Part shown: in pieces, positions 11,674-21,879 of the stretch | How the letters are laid out: each line of letters begins with the position of its first letter | How positions within the stretch are numbered: the first letter of the stretch is position 1 | From: Symsagittifera roscoffensis | Taxonomy: Eukaryota > Xenacoelomorpha > Acoela > Convolutidae | Reading direction: 5' to 3' | Length of the DNA stretch: 64,000 nt | NCBI RefSeq assembly: GCF_963678635.1 | Contig: NC_087068.1 | Coordinates: 60,700,949 to 60,764,948, forward strand | Translations under genes and position numbers: made by a program | The notes under the pieces: generated by a model | What the model was told of the DNA's origin: nothing | What the model saw: the letters and a program-made list of their open reading frames with translations, nothing else | Database searches by the model: none

Positions 11674-12507
11674 GTCCGGTAAATGACCTCATTGAATCTC
11701 GCAATGTTCGTATAATCGGCACAGTGTCATCGAACAGAATTTACAAAATGCACGAAATCACTCCTATCCACGTCACATCAAATCACTGCAGAATACAAAT
11801 GGCATCATACTACATCACTATAGCCTTCAAATTCTCTCATTAATCTGCACACTGAGGATATCACCTAAGATTAAAATGTCTTTTCTGACTTCCGATGTCA
11901 ATGTCCTGATTAAAAACGTTTTCTCTTAAATTTTAAAAACATATGTTGGTTTGCAGGACAGTCCTGCCAACCAACAAGCTAAAATTATCCTACTATGATC
12001 CTTCCCTTCGGAAATCTTGCTTGTTCATTGTCCTGAAAATTAAAACTAAGAAACTCTGTGGTTAGAAAGAACAATGCAACAATCTCCCTCTTCAAGAGAT
12101 TACTCAAGTCTTTCATGTCACCACAAAGTGATCATTCTTCCCAAGTGATTAAAAACAATCATGCAGGCTGGAATATTTAAATATACTTTCCTCTTAATCC
12201 TTTCTAAATAAATAATAAGTGTCTCTAAAGCCACTTCGCTAAAAATCAAAATGCAAATTTATAAATGCAACAAATTCTCCAATGTTCAGAACTCAACTAA
12301 ATGTTTCAGTTTTTAATTACAACTTGGTTGTTTGGTTTCTCACTTGAGTTTTTCACACACATAAAACAATTCTGAGTTTTAATTTCTTCTTTCCATCACT
12401 TCTTTATTTTCTTCTTTTTCGTCGTTTAGAAGTTCTAAAACTTTTAAATTCTTCTAATTTTCTTTCTTGTTGCCTCTTGTTTTCTCGACCATTTGTCAAT
12501 GTTCCAT
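11674..12507. other. 3' noncoding region of element A
   Basis: No supported coding frame between the last accessory-ORF codons and the LTR. It contains a near-perfect 31-bp palindrome at 11945-11975 and is otherwise AT-rich without recognisable signals. The plus-strand frame at 11535-11843 straddles the LTR edge and has no supporting features. Confidence 0.4.
11945..11975. repeat. 31-bp near-perfect palindrome
   Basis: GTTGGTTTGCAGGAC-A-GTCCTGCCAACCAAC: the arms pair over 14 of 15 positions around a single central base. It lies between the accessory ORF and the LTR of element A. Confidence 0.8.
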
Positions 12508-13072
12508 TTATTCCTCCTGTGATACTGACTCCGCACTTTCAGCTTCTGTGTCTTGTAACACATCGTTGGCTATCCTGACGCTGTTGGAAGCAGTCCTCCA
12601 ACACTTCTGCTCTTCTACCCTCTGTTTACAACAAGGTTGGGGATCCACATTAGATTCTCTGTTCCTGCAGAAGCTGTTGTGGAGACACAACGTCACATTT
12701 CTCTCCAAATCTTCCTTCAACATCTCCGCCTTCTCCTTTCCACTACGCTCACTAGTCCTGGAAATTCTTTTCACTGCGGTGGCCACTGCATTCCGATGAG
12801 TCACGAAAGCTCGCTTGAAGGCTCCCGCTCCAATGTCCAGCTGATATCCACTGTACACTCTGCCGTGCTTCGACATATGTTTCATAGCATACTCGTACAA
12901 CCATGCAGTCGTGTCAGCTCTGAACTATGGCATCATCCGTTTTCTTGCCCATATCCTCTTCACTTCTATCGGAATGTTCAGAATTTTGCACATTGTTTCA
13001 AAAAGATCTAAATCTTTTAGACAATCCAACTTCTGCAACTGTTCTCTCGTTGGCGCTTCCTGTCTGTTGTTT
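12508..13072 (-). pseudogene. C-terminal part of element A accessory ORF (second ORF)
   Basis: Minus-strand frame. From 12900 it is open for 130 codons, Lys/Arg/Glu-rich, with a RNVTLCLHNSFCRNRES segment that matches KNVSLSFRNSFCLKSES near the end of the element B accessory ORF (44962-45318). Upstream, about 12930-13070, other frames continue with REQLQKLDCLKDLDLF and an Arg/Lys-rich stretch. Both matching segments lie just before their LTRs, which supports a shared 3'-terminal protein. At about 13073 the sequence changes to element X. No known fold recognised. Confidence 0.5.
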
Positions 13073-13348
13073 TCTCTCACATGAGCCTCCAGTCATCGTA
13101 TCGCCATCATAACTCCCACTATCACTATTGTTATGGGATGTGATGAGTCTGGTAAACCCATGGAGAGCAGCTCTCCAGAGTCGCAGATCAACACCAGATT
13201 ACTATGTTATGGGTACCATCAATTTTGTAGCAAGCAATGGCAAGAGAACTCATGATGTTTTAACATGATGGTCCTCCAGTTACGCTTTTCGACGCTTCAA
13301 GTAGTGGTTTCACGTCCATCACCACTCTATGGACTTCGTCATTCTCAT

Positions 13349-13714
13349 CTACTGCATTGTAAACCGCTGCTGTTTTTCCTTTCTGCATCTGTCTTTCAAA
13401 ATCACTGAGGTTCCCACTGACGTATCACATGAACTTCTTTCCCAGTATCGGCTCCATTTATTCTTTGGTCCTTTTGGAACTGTCGAGAATATCTTGCATA
13501 GCAACTCATAAGACTTCTCTGACATCCTTGCTAGCCTTACGAGTTTCGGTACCGAGAAGGCTTGATCCACAATCAACCTCGTACTCTTCACATCCACCGC
13601 TACAAAATGCACTGGGTATCTGCTTTTGCACATTGGAGCCAATGTCGATCTCACTAAATATCGTGCTCCCGACGGTCTGCGATAAGTCTCACTGTTCCGG
13701 TTATTCATCTCCAC
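13349..13714 (-). pseudogene. Element X last ORF fragment
   Basis: 121 codons, basic, with segments VDVKSTRLIVDQAFSVPKLV and ARMSEKSYELLCKIFSTVP. The corresponding stretch of copy 2 (25040-25298 and 39709-39790) retains the same words in broken frames and is the place where the Maverick-like element inserted. A short acidic piece (VDENDEVHRVVMDVKP) follows in another frame before about 200 bases of noncoding end. Family not recognised. Confidence 0.45.
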
Positions 13715-13787
13715 CTCAATTGCTTCCCTTCACTTTCCAATATATTTTTGTTCAGTTTGTAAAACTCCCGGAAAAATTTTTACACCG

Positions 13788-14147
13788 ATGGCCGTGACCA
13801 TCTCATGCTTTTGTTCTAGATTCAATAGTGAATCTAAAGAAACAAACCTGCTGAAAAAAAAACTAGCGCAGGATCTAATATCACCTCAGTTCCTCCGTGG
13901 AAATCTGCAATCAATAACTTTTCCATTTTTGCTTTCATTACGATCTTTCCAAACGAGGTCGTCAATTGCTAGTCTTCACACAATCCAGACCTCCAGAAAT
14001 GTGACCTTCAAAACCACAAACTTTCACCAGACAGCTACAAGATTTGGCCCAGTGCTCTGGTCCCCAGCCTGGCAACTCCACTTCAATTTCTCAGTTGCTC
14101 TTAGAAGCTGTCGTCGTCAAATTGTAAATGATGTTCAGGTCACGTAA
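13788..14147 (-). pseudogene. Element X ORF fragment matching 39937-40515
   Basis: The minus strand here aligns with the longer intact frame in copy 2 (39937-40515), including the GWRP / CGFEGHICGGLDC-type region at about 13970-14080, but several indels remove a continuous frame. The plus-strand ORFs listed by length here are shadows. Confidence 0.4.
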
Positions 14148-14245
14148 GTTACAGTTTGCATTCAATTCTCTCAGGCCATGTTGTGTCGCCCGCAATATCG
14201 AATAGCGCTTCTTATCATCGCAATTCTAGACAGCCAGAATCTTAG

Positions 14246-14765
14246 TCACACTGCCTGTTCGTTGTCGAAAAAGCAGTCGCAGATGTCTTCATTAATAAAA
14301 GGGTTGTATGCCATCCCTATAATCCCAATTACAAAAACGTAGGAAATCTTCCTGGTCGGTCCGCAGTACTCACTGGACATCGGCAGCGCTCCCTTGGACT
14401 CTTTGGTGAGCCTCAGCTCCCAGTTCGAAAATATCCTTATTTCGTCTATCTTCTTCATTGGTTCTAGTTCCAGGAGATCTTTCATATTCACTCGCATCGG
14501 CTTGCTCTGATACATGTCCAAGAGGTCTGGTAAGAGTAAGGCTTTCTTTTTCTCATCACCCTCCTCCAACATCTTGACGCAAATGTTCAATGCTGGCATT
14601 GATATTTGCTCCAGCTAAAATCGAGTGAAACAGAGGCCTTCTCTCCGCTTCGCGCACGCCTCCGCTGCTTCTTCTCGAGTCATTAAATCTCTCATATCCG
14701 TCACCAAAAACACCTATTTTTTTCAATCTTTTAATCTTTTCTGATTCATATTCCGCGCACATCAA
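14246..14765 (-). pseudogene. Element X ORF fragments (Lys/Leu-rich)
   Basis: Two overlapping frames (14765-14556 and 14599-14246) correspond to one ancestral frame interrupted near 14580. They contain AGANINASIEHLRQ, LLLPDLLDMYQSKPMRV, and a hydrophobic VFVIGIIGMAYNPFINED stretch. Copy 2 has the matching 40540-40962. No known domain recognised. Mostly helical in appearance. Confidence 0.45.
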
Positions 14766-14911
14766 CCCAATCTTGCATCAAGCGAACCTGAGTTGCAGCT
14801 CTGTTATCGTGTAGGGTATCGCTATCAGAGCATGTACTTTCGGACTGGTTCTCATTCCTTTTTCAAAGTGCCGTAACATCACCGCTCTCCATGGTGGACT
14901 CACTAACTGCT

Positions 14912-15235
14912 CTATCGTTTCCGCGTGCGTTTCAGAATAAACGAACGTGCCACATGCCTTTGCTTTTTAGTCGTGCCTTGCATCATCGTCTCCAGGTAAT
15001 CTTCCATGGCACCTTTGACTTCCAGAGCGATTAAATGCCATCTAGCCGAATTTCTGTACTCCAGCATCTTTATGTATCCATCGAAAGGCTGACCAATTGA
15101 GATGTTGTCTGACACTGTCAATCGGTTGTGCTCCATTGGAATTAGCTGTCGCACTACACTCCCCTTTTCAAGGTTCATGCTGGATGGTCTGAAATCTTTT
15201 AGGGTGCTTTCTCCACATTGAATCAGTATCTTCAT
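14912..15235 (-). pseudogene. Element X ORF fragment
   Basis: 107 codons with LIPMEHNRLTVSDNISIGQP and LETMMQGTTKKQRHVARS. Copy 2 frame 40994-41485 is longer (163 codons) and continues through an ALIAIPYTRTELQLRFAWR segment. The conserved wording between copies indicates a formerly functional protein. Function unknown. Confidence 0.45.
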
Positions 15236-15272
15236 CTCTAGCGTGGCTCCAGTCAGAGTGCGATCAACCCTC

Positions 15273-15767
15273 TTAGTTTTGGTAACTGGTTGATCTTAAT
15301 CCTGCCATCAGAATGGGTGGCACCATCGTCTTTTCGGTCAATTTTCTGTCCGTGCCCGGTAATCGGTCATCACCCTGCTGCATATCCATGACTTCTTCGA
15401 CACGCTTTCTCTTGGATGAGTTAACGGATTTTGTTGAGATTTCTGAATCCACTTTCGCTTTTCCGGTCTTCCTCAAAGTCACTTTTCTGCAAAATTTCAT
15501 TTTCATATCGTTGATTATGTCTATCACCTTTTTTGATCGCACTGTTATTTTTCGAGTTCTTGACAGAAATACTACTTTGTCATTGTCTTCTCGCGGTGTT
15601 GCTTTTATGGGAGAGTTTGCTTCACTTTCATCAGTGACCGAGTCGATCAGTAACTCGCTCAATCTCCCTTTACACTCGTCTAGCTGTCCAGATCTCTTCC
15701 ATGAAGGCAAATTTGTCCATATTAGATCCCGTCTTATTATTGTAATCTCTGTGGTGAAATTTCCCAA
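15273..15767 (-). pseudogene. Element X charged ORF fragment
   Basis: 164 codons, highly charged, with an acidic first half (DSVTDESEANSPIKATPRED) and a basic KRKRVEEVMD segment that could act as a nuclear localisation signal. Copy 2 holds the same region at 41640-42290 in broken frames. The composition resembles a disordered linker or phosphoprotein-like protein. That is composition only, not homology. Confidence 0.4.
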
Positions 15768-16147
15768 GAAACGTACTATGGCAGATCATTCTAAACATCT
15801 TCTCCTCGGAAACTCAATTAAAAGCTTCTTTTCGAAATTATAGAATTGCTAGGAGAGCTGCTAGCTTCGGTCTAATTCCATGAAGGCCGACGGAGGTTCC
15901 ATTGTGAAGTTTCATCCTCTACTGGCGCAGTCGTTCGTCTCGCTGTCGCTGTGCAGTTCTCAAAATCGCTAAGGAACTTGAAGTCCATCTAGGCATCCCG
16001 CGTGTAGAGGCTTTGTCAACCCTTCCCCTCTCGGTCTGATCTTGATCTTGCTGCATCGGCTCCTCAGATCGACGGATTCCTCCCTGTTCAAAGTCTCGCC
16101 TCTGATTTTTTCCTGAACTTGAAGGGCCTTGCTCATCATTTCCTAAT

Positions 16148-16558
16148 TCATCTGCATATTTTGCTAAAACTAGTCTGCCAGCTGATCGATCTTCGTTGCC
16201 TCATCCTTGTTTCATCTTTAAAGACTAACTGCCTACACTGCAGATCGGAAACGTTTCGGCCCACGAAGCACGGATCCATCGTCTCAGAGAATTTCGCCAC
16301 CCTCCTTTCGTCAGTCTCAATAGCTCTCATCCTGGGGTTATGCACTGTGGAGACTGCTCCGAGCCACATCCTCCATTTTAGAGGTAATTCAGGGATTTCT
16401 TCTGGCAGTTTCTTGTAGTCACCCCATCCTTTCGTTCCTTCTCTCACTTTGTGGTACGAGGCCATTAGACAAGGATTTCTCGTAACTTGTCCGTTCGTCT
16501 TATCACAGGGCCTTAATATCCAGAGCTTTGGGAACACCTCGATATGTCCTATACCCAC
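16148..16558 (-). pseudogene. Element X ORF fragment
   Basis: 136 codons with EEIPELPLKWRMWLGAVSTV and RMRAIETDERRVAKFSETMD. The middle (about 16260-16380) is missing from copy 2, whereas copy 2 has about 220 bp (42600-42830) missing here. So both copies are internally deleted derivatives of a longer parent. Family not recognised. Confidence 0.45.
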
Positions 16559-16727
16559 TTCTCACGGTCGCGGAAACGATCGTCAAAAATGATGACAGTC
16601 AATTCTGGCTCTGATACTTTTGTGAACAATAGGTCTTCGCCTATGATTTTTCACAATGCATGATGTTTGAACCAGTTGAGTGCACTTCCGTCCACTGCTG
16701 AGATGAGGTTCAGGTGGAGCACAGACC

Positions 16728-17174
16728 TCATGTATGCCTCCACATTAACGTCAGCGAACGCAAATTTGACTGCAAGTCCATAATGACCGTCACGAACTCC
16801 GTGCCTCCTCTGATCAGCGCTAAGGGGTCGGTCCTCATAGACATGCTCAGATCAATTAACAAGGGCATGCCCCCTGAATGACGTCGCACGACTTCTTCCC
16901 TCTCAATTGTTTCATCTTCTCCTGTCCCGAAGCGATTCTGCTGCAGTAGATACTGGATAAATATGTGTTGCAATACTCTTATCTTTTCCAGGAGCCCGTA
17001 GACATTTACATTTTCTCTCATTTGCTGCGGGTAGCGAGTCAGGTTCATTATTCCCACCAGGTTGCCGTGTGTTATCGCTATCAACGTTAAGAGTCCATCA
17101 AGCCGTAAGTTCTGTATTCCCTCAGTGAGCAGCACCACCGGTCCTTTTACGAAATTCTTTGCACCGAATGTCAT
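16728..17174 (-). pseudogene. Element X ORF fragment (helical, Leu-rich)
   Basis: 148 codons with VVLLTEGIQNLRLDGLLTLI, LLEKIRVLQHIFIQYLLQQN and MPLLIDLSMSMRTDPLALIR. Copy 2 preserves the same words at 43141-43676, where it is cut by the element B LTR. It looks like a mostly helical globular protein. A nucleocapsid-like role is conceivable but unsupported. Confidence 0.45.
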
Positions 17175-18451
17175 TGGACGACTTCATGACTGCCTGAAAG
17201 AACCCCCCAATCAAGTATCAGGTGAGCGAAGGGTAGATTTTACCAGGAAGGACGCGGTTCTTCCTGCTCCCAACATTTCCAGCATAGTGTCCGTCCTGCC
17301 AAAGCGTCCTTTTCCATCTACATTCTACGACCAAAAAGCTTCCAGGGTAACTTCGCTCATCTTGTTCACGAATTCGGCCGACTTTTCTTCTGCGTTTTCT
17401 TCTAGGTTCATTTTTTCACTAGATAGGCATGATTTTTCGTGATTGTCACTGGGCCTCGCTCAAAGCGTCCGCGCCAATTCGGTTATCCGAGCGGTAGAAT
17501 GCAGCCACTTGTTGGCATCTGACTTTGTTCACAAAACCATTGCCTCCAGGCGGGCTCTTTTCTCTTTGAAGTTCTGTCTTCTTTCTCCCTCTTCTTTTAT
17601 CTCCCTTCCTCGGAACCACAAGTCTTTGGTCATCGCCATAAACACTCGATGGTCATCGCCAATTCCTGTTTTCATCTTGAACTGTCGGCTTCATCTAGCA
17701 TGAGTATATGTAATGAATGGTCTGTAAACCCTCGCATTGCATTTGAGATGTCCGACCACCGACCATACTACCGGTTTTCACATCACGTTTTCCTTCCGAG
17801 AGCAACGCCACCATCGCAAACAGGAACTTCAATCCATCCCGGGGATTGTGCAAACACAGGCTTCGTTTTCTTTTTCTGGAATGCACTTTCTTTCAGTGTA
17901 TCAATTATCTCACCCATCGGCTCGAGGTTATCTTTTATGGCTGGCCATGCCGCGTCTCCCGCCGTCGTAGGCTCTCTTAATCTGCTCAGGAAAACCCTAC
18001 TGTGTACTTGGTCGTTTATGCCGGCAAACACGGCTGTGATCGGGTGCATTTCTGTTTTTCGCTGCATTTCAATAGACATTGATAGAGTCTGCATCAAGTC
18101 CAGGTCAAATGTTGCCAGAAGTATCACGCGAAGTCCGTACTCGCGACCACCAAAATCTTCGCTTTCTTCATTTGCGCTTTATCGTATGCCGCGAAGACAG
18201 CTTCATCCTTTCGAAATTTCATCCCACCATATCTCTCGACATCGCCTTCTTGAGTAACCTGCTTTGGGTAAGCCCTTTCTTTCACTTGAGATGGGCGTGC
18301 TCTTATTTGTTTAAAAAATTCACATGTTATCCTATCGGTGCTGTCGTTGTCAGAAATCTTTCTGGTCTTTCCTCTCGATTTCCTTCATGTGGTTCAATTT
18401 CATGTCTTGCTCCACGCTCCATGCCTTGCTCCATTCAGCATCTTCACGGTG
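17175..18451 (-). pseudogene. Broken minus-strand frames, element X upstream part or element A
   Basis: The longest frame (18127-17783, 114 codons) contains LLATFDLDLMQTLSMSIEMQ and HPITAVFAGINDQVHSRVFL. Neighbouring frames contain GLKFLFAMVALLSEG (about 17800-17850) and a basic ARLEAMVL stretch (17540). No second copy lies in the window, so I cannot say whether this belongs to element X or to the accessory region of gypsy A. No family recognised. Confidence 0.35.
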
Positions 18452-19211
18452 TCAGCTGCAAACTTTACCGTCTGAAGATTCAACTTCATCGGGTTCTGCT
18501 TGTAGACATGCAAATGGGAAAGTTATGGGCCTTGACCACATCAAAGAATATCTGCCTGGTCGTCGTTCTTCTGGGATGGTACTCGCAGTTTCTGAGTTCG
18601 AGGTGCCTGATGTGTCCGTTGTCAAATTTATACGTCCTAGCCTTCTATATGGACGAATCGTCCTTCTCACTGGCGCTTCTCCCAGTCTGTCAAAAGTGTT
18701 TGTCCTTTCCACTGGCTCGCTGGAGCTTTGCGGCCTCTGGGTCACGGCTGGGCCTAATCCGAAACATGATTCTAGGCTAGGGGGTACAAAAGTTGACAGT
18801 GTCGGCTCGTTTGTGGCTTCTTCGTTCTTCAGTACTCACGTGTCAAAGAGCTTGAATTCCAGACCATCCTTCGCTCCTGGAAGACTCGATTTAACCAACC
18901 TTGTCCTTCTATGCTGTCAAAGTGGTTTCCATCGGTGGTTCTGGAGTACTCTCATCAAATTCACCCAGTCTCAGATTTGCTTTCCCAAGTGGCAGTTGTT
19001 GACGGTTTATTGACGGACTCCAAATCGATCGATTGAAGCAGGCTCGCGGATCCGTAACCGGACCTGTGAAGTTGTTTTTCACCTGGTTGTTCTTCTTCTG
19101 CACATCAATTACACGGGACACTTTCTTCATCGGCATATCTCTTTTCTTCTTTTCCGGGGCTTTATAGGTCTTTGTTGGTTGCGTTGTACTGTTATCCCCC
19201 GTTCTTCTCAT
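18452..19211 (-). pseudogene. Pro/Arg/Ser-rich part of element A accessory ORF
   Basis: Frames 19211-18909 and 18745-18452. The first has a basic run (KTYKAPEKKKRDMPMKKVSR) and a Pro/Glu segment (DESTPEPPMETT). The second is Arg/Ser/Thr-rich. They follow the coiled-coil part directly and look like a disordered basic tail. Assignment to element A rather than X rests on position. Confidence 0.35.
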
Positions 19212-19414
19212 CTTTTTTGGGAGAGTTGCACTCTGCCCGTATCGTCAATTGTTCCAAAGGGTGCAGTCACCCCGGAACCTAGTGCATTCCTGATGGCGAC
19301 AAGTCGTTCAGCTGTTTCTATCAGCTTCTGCACTGTATGTTCCTTTACTTACCTAGTGTATCATTGTGTTGTAGTTGGGATTTTCACACGAACAGTTGTA
19401 GTTGGGAGTCGCGT

Positions 19415-20135
19415 CTGCGTCGGTTGACTCAGTTCGCGAGGCTTCAAAAGCTCCATAGGGGACTGCCCATGAGGAATATTTCTTGCAGGTATCGCTCTTT
19501 CTACAGATATCTTCAACTCCAGCCGCTCCGATCTTTATACACTCGCCTAAAGCGCTCTATTTCCTCGTTCTGTTTTTTTTTTACAATCTTCAAACAGTCT
19601 TTTCCACATATCTCTTTCTTCTTCTGCACTGAGCATAGCCTTTGTCACTTGATCTAGCTCTTTTCTCGTCCTTTCTAGCTCTTGTACCGTTCCGTTCAGA
19701 TCCTGAATGGTCTCATTCGTCTGACTTTATTCTTCTACACTTGCCCAGTCAGCCATATTGTTCATCTCCTGTTGCATCCTTCTCAATCCAGGCCTAGGCT
19801 TGGTAGGCAGAGACATCTGACTTGGTTGGTAGGTTCTTGAACTTCCTAATTCAGGCTCGTTCGCCAAGTCACTTTCTGAGAAAGCCGCATTTCTCCACCT
19901 CATCAACCTCAATTTTGGGCGGTCTAGTACCCCTCCAGCTCCGTATGCGGCCATCAACAAGACTTCCGTGGGGCTTTTCCCCACGGTTGTCATGCCCTAA
20001 GATGTTTACTGAGTCGACCAGCCACATGGCTATCTTTGGTTCCGCCGCAGCGAAATCTCGATCTGTTAGCCGACGATAGAACGCATCTAGCATCGCTCCC
20101 ACATTTGCCTCCGCTCGGTCCATCAATTCAATCAA
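19415..20135 (-). pseudogene. Coiled-coil accessory ORF of gypsy element A
   Basis: Starts in the frame at 20135 with DAFYRRLTDRDFAAAEPKIA, matching DELYKRLRDLDYTQVDKRLA of element B (45742-45945). After a frame change, 19993-19727 gives a Pro/Arg-rich part. Beyond one in-frame stop (about 19727) comes a long charged heptad-like segment (TVQELERTRKELDQVTKAML) to about 19570. A noncoding spacer separates it from the macro-like region, so it may be an independent second ORF after pol. No signal peptide or membrane span is seen, which argues against an envelope. The same layout in B supports it. Confidence 0.5.
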
Positions 20136-20590
20136 GTCGAATTTGTCCAGTTCTTTAGATTCGATTATTTTATCAGTTTGCTCAATTGAAGTCTGGTGAA
20201 GAATTAAACGATCAATCAGGATCTAGAAAAGAGGTCAAGAGTATCACATCTGTCAACTTTTGCCCAATTTTGTATAAAACTCAATTTAAAATAGGCAGAT
20301 AAAAAGATATTGATATTTAAGTTTTAATAAAGTCAATCTGTTGCTGAAAGTCTGTATTTGAGGTAAGGATGGACAGTCTAAACTTTCCTAAGATCGTCGT
20401 TCATTCATGGCCACTAACTCTTCCATATCGGTCCTAATAACATAACATATAACACTTAACCTACATAACAAAACACCTCATACACACAGCCTAAACTCAA
20501 CCTGTACTCAATTATTTTTTCTTGTGTAAGTATACTTCTATGTTTGTTTGAGAAAAGGTTACGTGTATCAGTGCATACAACTCCTTCGGA
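20136..20590. other. Spacer between macro-like region and coiled-coil ORF, element A
   Basis: AT-rich, no supported frame apart from the tail of the macro-like frame above 20456. A similar noncoding spacer lies at about 46050-46570 in element B. Confidence 0.4.
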
Positions 20591-20940
20591 TGCCTTCGTC
20601 CTCGGTTTGGATCGTAGACCGGGAGCGAGAGTCCTCATCTTCCACTCCACAAGGAGGTCTTTCAGTCTGGTCAGCGAGAGAGCCCATTCCTCAGGCTTCA
20701 CATGCTGCCTATCCGTCGCCCTCGTCACCAAAAAGAATAACTACTTGCCTGGTATCTGCGAAGCCGCTGAAAGCAAGGCAGCTACATCTTCTATACCTGG
20801 TCTCTGCTTCCACAGAAATTCTATGTTCCTATACTCCCTTTCGAAGTCTGCTGCTAATGCTGTCTCAAAACTCATGTCCGCTGTAATTGCTATCGCACAT
20901 TTTCTATTTGTAAGTATAAAATTGCTATCCGTTTTTATTA
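20591..20940 (-). pseudogene. Probable macro domain (Poa1p/TARG1-like) of gypsy element A
   Basis: Minus-strand segments in order: DSNFILTNRKCAIAITADMS (about 20932), a basic ADFERE helix, QRPG, VAALLSAASQIPGK, and, after one in-frame TAG at 20741-20743, LFFLVTRATD and a following helix. This order (hydrophobic strand ending in a xADxx turn, K/R-F-K helix, xGxVA strand, Y/F-hydrophobic-L-V-T-K/R strand) matches Poa1p/TARG1-type macro domains, which bind or hydrolyse ADP-ribose derivatives. The usual Gly-rich turn after the AD position is replaced by SFETALA, so catalysis is doubtful. The same region is conserved in element B (46575-46897). Confidence 0.5.
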
Positions 20941-21788
20941 TGGTACTTTGTTATTCGTTTGGTAAGTTAAAATATGACTCCACTACTCTCTCATGTCCGG
21001 TTTTTTAGAATCCTCGCCTATTTCAGCTTCTAGGTCACCTGTCTCTCATGTTATTCATTTTTTTATAAAATCTTTTTTCAGTGTGGGTAAGTCCTACCCC
21101 AACTCCCCGAACAAAAAAATCCATCGACGTCACGTCTATCGCATATCAGAGATTAAATCGAGGTTGGAAGCGGGAATGAGTAGTTCCCCTCCTGGGCAGC
21201 CCAGGAAGGATCATCCTTTTCGGTTTTAATGTCTTTCAAGCTCTCACAGTCTACATCTTGATTCGTGACACTGGTCTCCTTCGGGTCCAACTTATTTTGT
21301 TCAACCATTCCAACACGCGAAGATTCGTCGAATCTTGTTCGCACTATTGCTGTTGCTCATCTTCGAATTCTACCTCGCGATTTGACAGGTACTCGACCAA
21401 TTCCTCGGTTAAACCCTCCTTGGTCGTCGACTAAGTCAATGTCCTGTGACACAATTATCTCCTCTAGACCAACTATCTTTATCAGATATATCCTGTCCAC
21501 TACGAAGTCAACTTTGTAAGGGTTTTATTTCTTCGTGAACTTTTTCCTGTCACCTTGTCGTGTCTGTATCACAAAGGGTAGGTCTGTTTTAAAGTTGTCC
21601 GGGACCTCTATCTGATTAGCGCCTTGCCAGTCCTCTTCTGCGTAGGGTAAGTTTTCTTCATTCGCTTCGATCACCTCATTGGGATCCAATTCTAGTGGTA
21701 GATTTGATCCTTCTTCTAGGAGTTCATTCCAATCAGTATTTCCTCTGATGTCATTCTCATTGACCTCGCAGGCTGGTTCCATCATCAT
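20941..21788 (-). pseudogene. Acidic linker after integrase, element A
   Basis: The frame at 21788-21525 is rich in Glu/Asp/Asn (for example LELDPNEVIEANEENLPYAE). 21344-21153 continues in another frame. Near 21077-21110 a FVRGVGVGLTHTEK word is shared with FIRGVGVGLTHTEN of element B (about 47030-47070). Corresponds to 46900-47180 plus 49769-50199 in B. Role unknown. It probably tethers the macro-like domain to integrase in one polyprotein. Confidence 0.5.
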
Positions 21789-21879
21789 CTAATCCCCTTC
21801 TTCCATATCTGCAGGTATACATCAATCTTTCGTAGATGGGTTGTGTGGCTTAATGTTTTCAAAATGAGCGTCTCGGTCG

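Larger units (their letters stand above)
13073..17174 (-). mobile_element. Element X, copy 1 (unrecognised multi-ORF unit)
   Basis: About 4.1 kb of minus-strand decayed ORFs that align with 24819-25298 plus 39709-43676. The shared downstream end is at 13073 / 24819 (AACTCCCACTATCACTAT lies 30-50 bp inside both). Flanks differ: here accessory-ORF sequence of gypsy A, in the other copy the RT of gypsy A. Copy 1 lacks about 170 bp (near 14203) and about 220 bp (near 16192) present in copy 2, and copy 2 lacks about 115 bp present here (near 16290). No RT, integrase, transposase or polymerase motif seen. The upstream limit is unknown, since copy 2 is cut there by element B. It may extend to about 18450. 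Confidence 0.55.

Noticed and set aside
12467-13511. Plus-strand ORFs of 60-124 codons
   Set aside because: Overlap the minus-strand accessory ORF and X frames that have homologues elsewhere in the window; treated as shadows.
15313-15843. 176-codon plus-strand ORF within element X
   Set aside because: Opposite to the charged minus-strand ORF whose wording is shared with X copy 2. The plus reading is hydrophobic and Ser/Phe-rich, a typical antisense shadow.
13073-17175. Element X as a mononegavirus-like integrated gene cassette
   Set aside because: Considered because of several consecutive ORFs of differing composition, but no nucleoprotein or polymerase motif could be named; kept only as a possibility.
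17649-18780. Plus-strand ORFs of 202, 233 and 229 codons
   Set aside because: Cys/Ser/Phe/Leu-rich antisense readings of the minus-strand frames; no motif, mutually overlapping.
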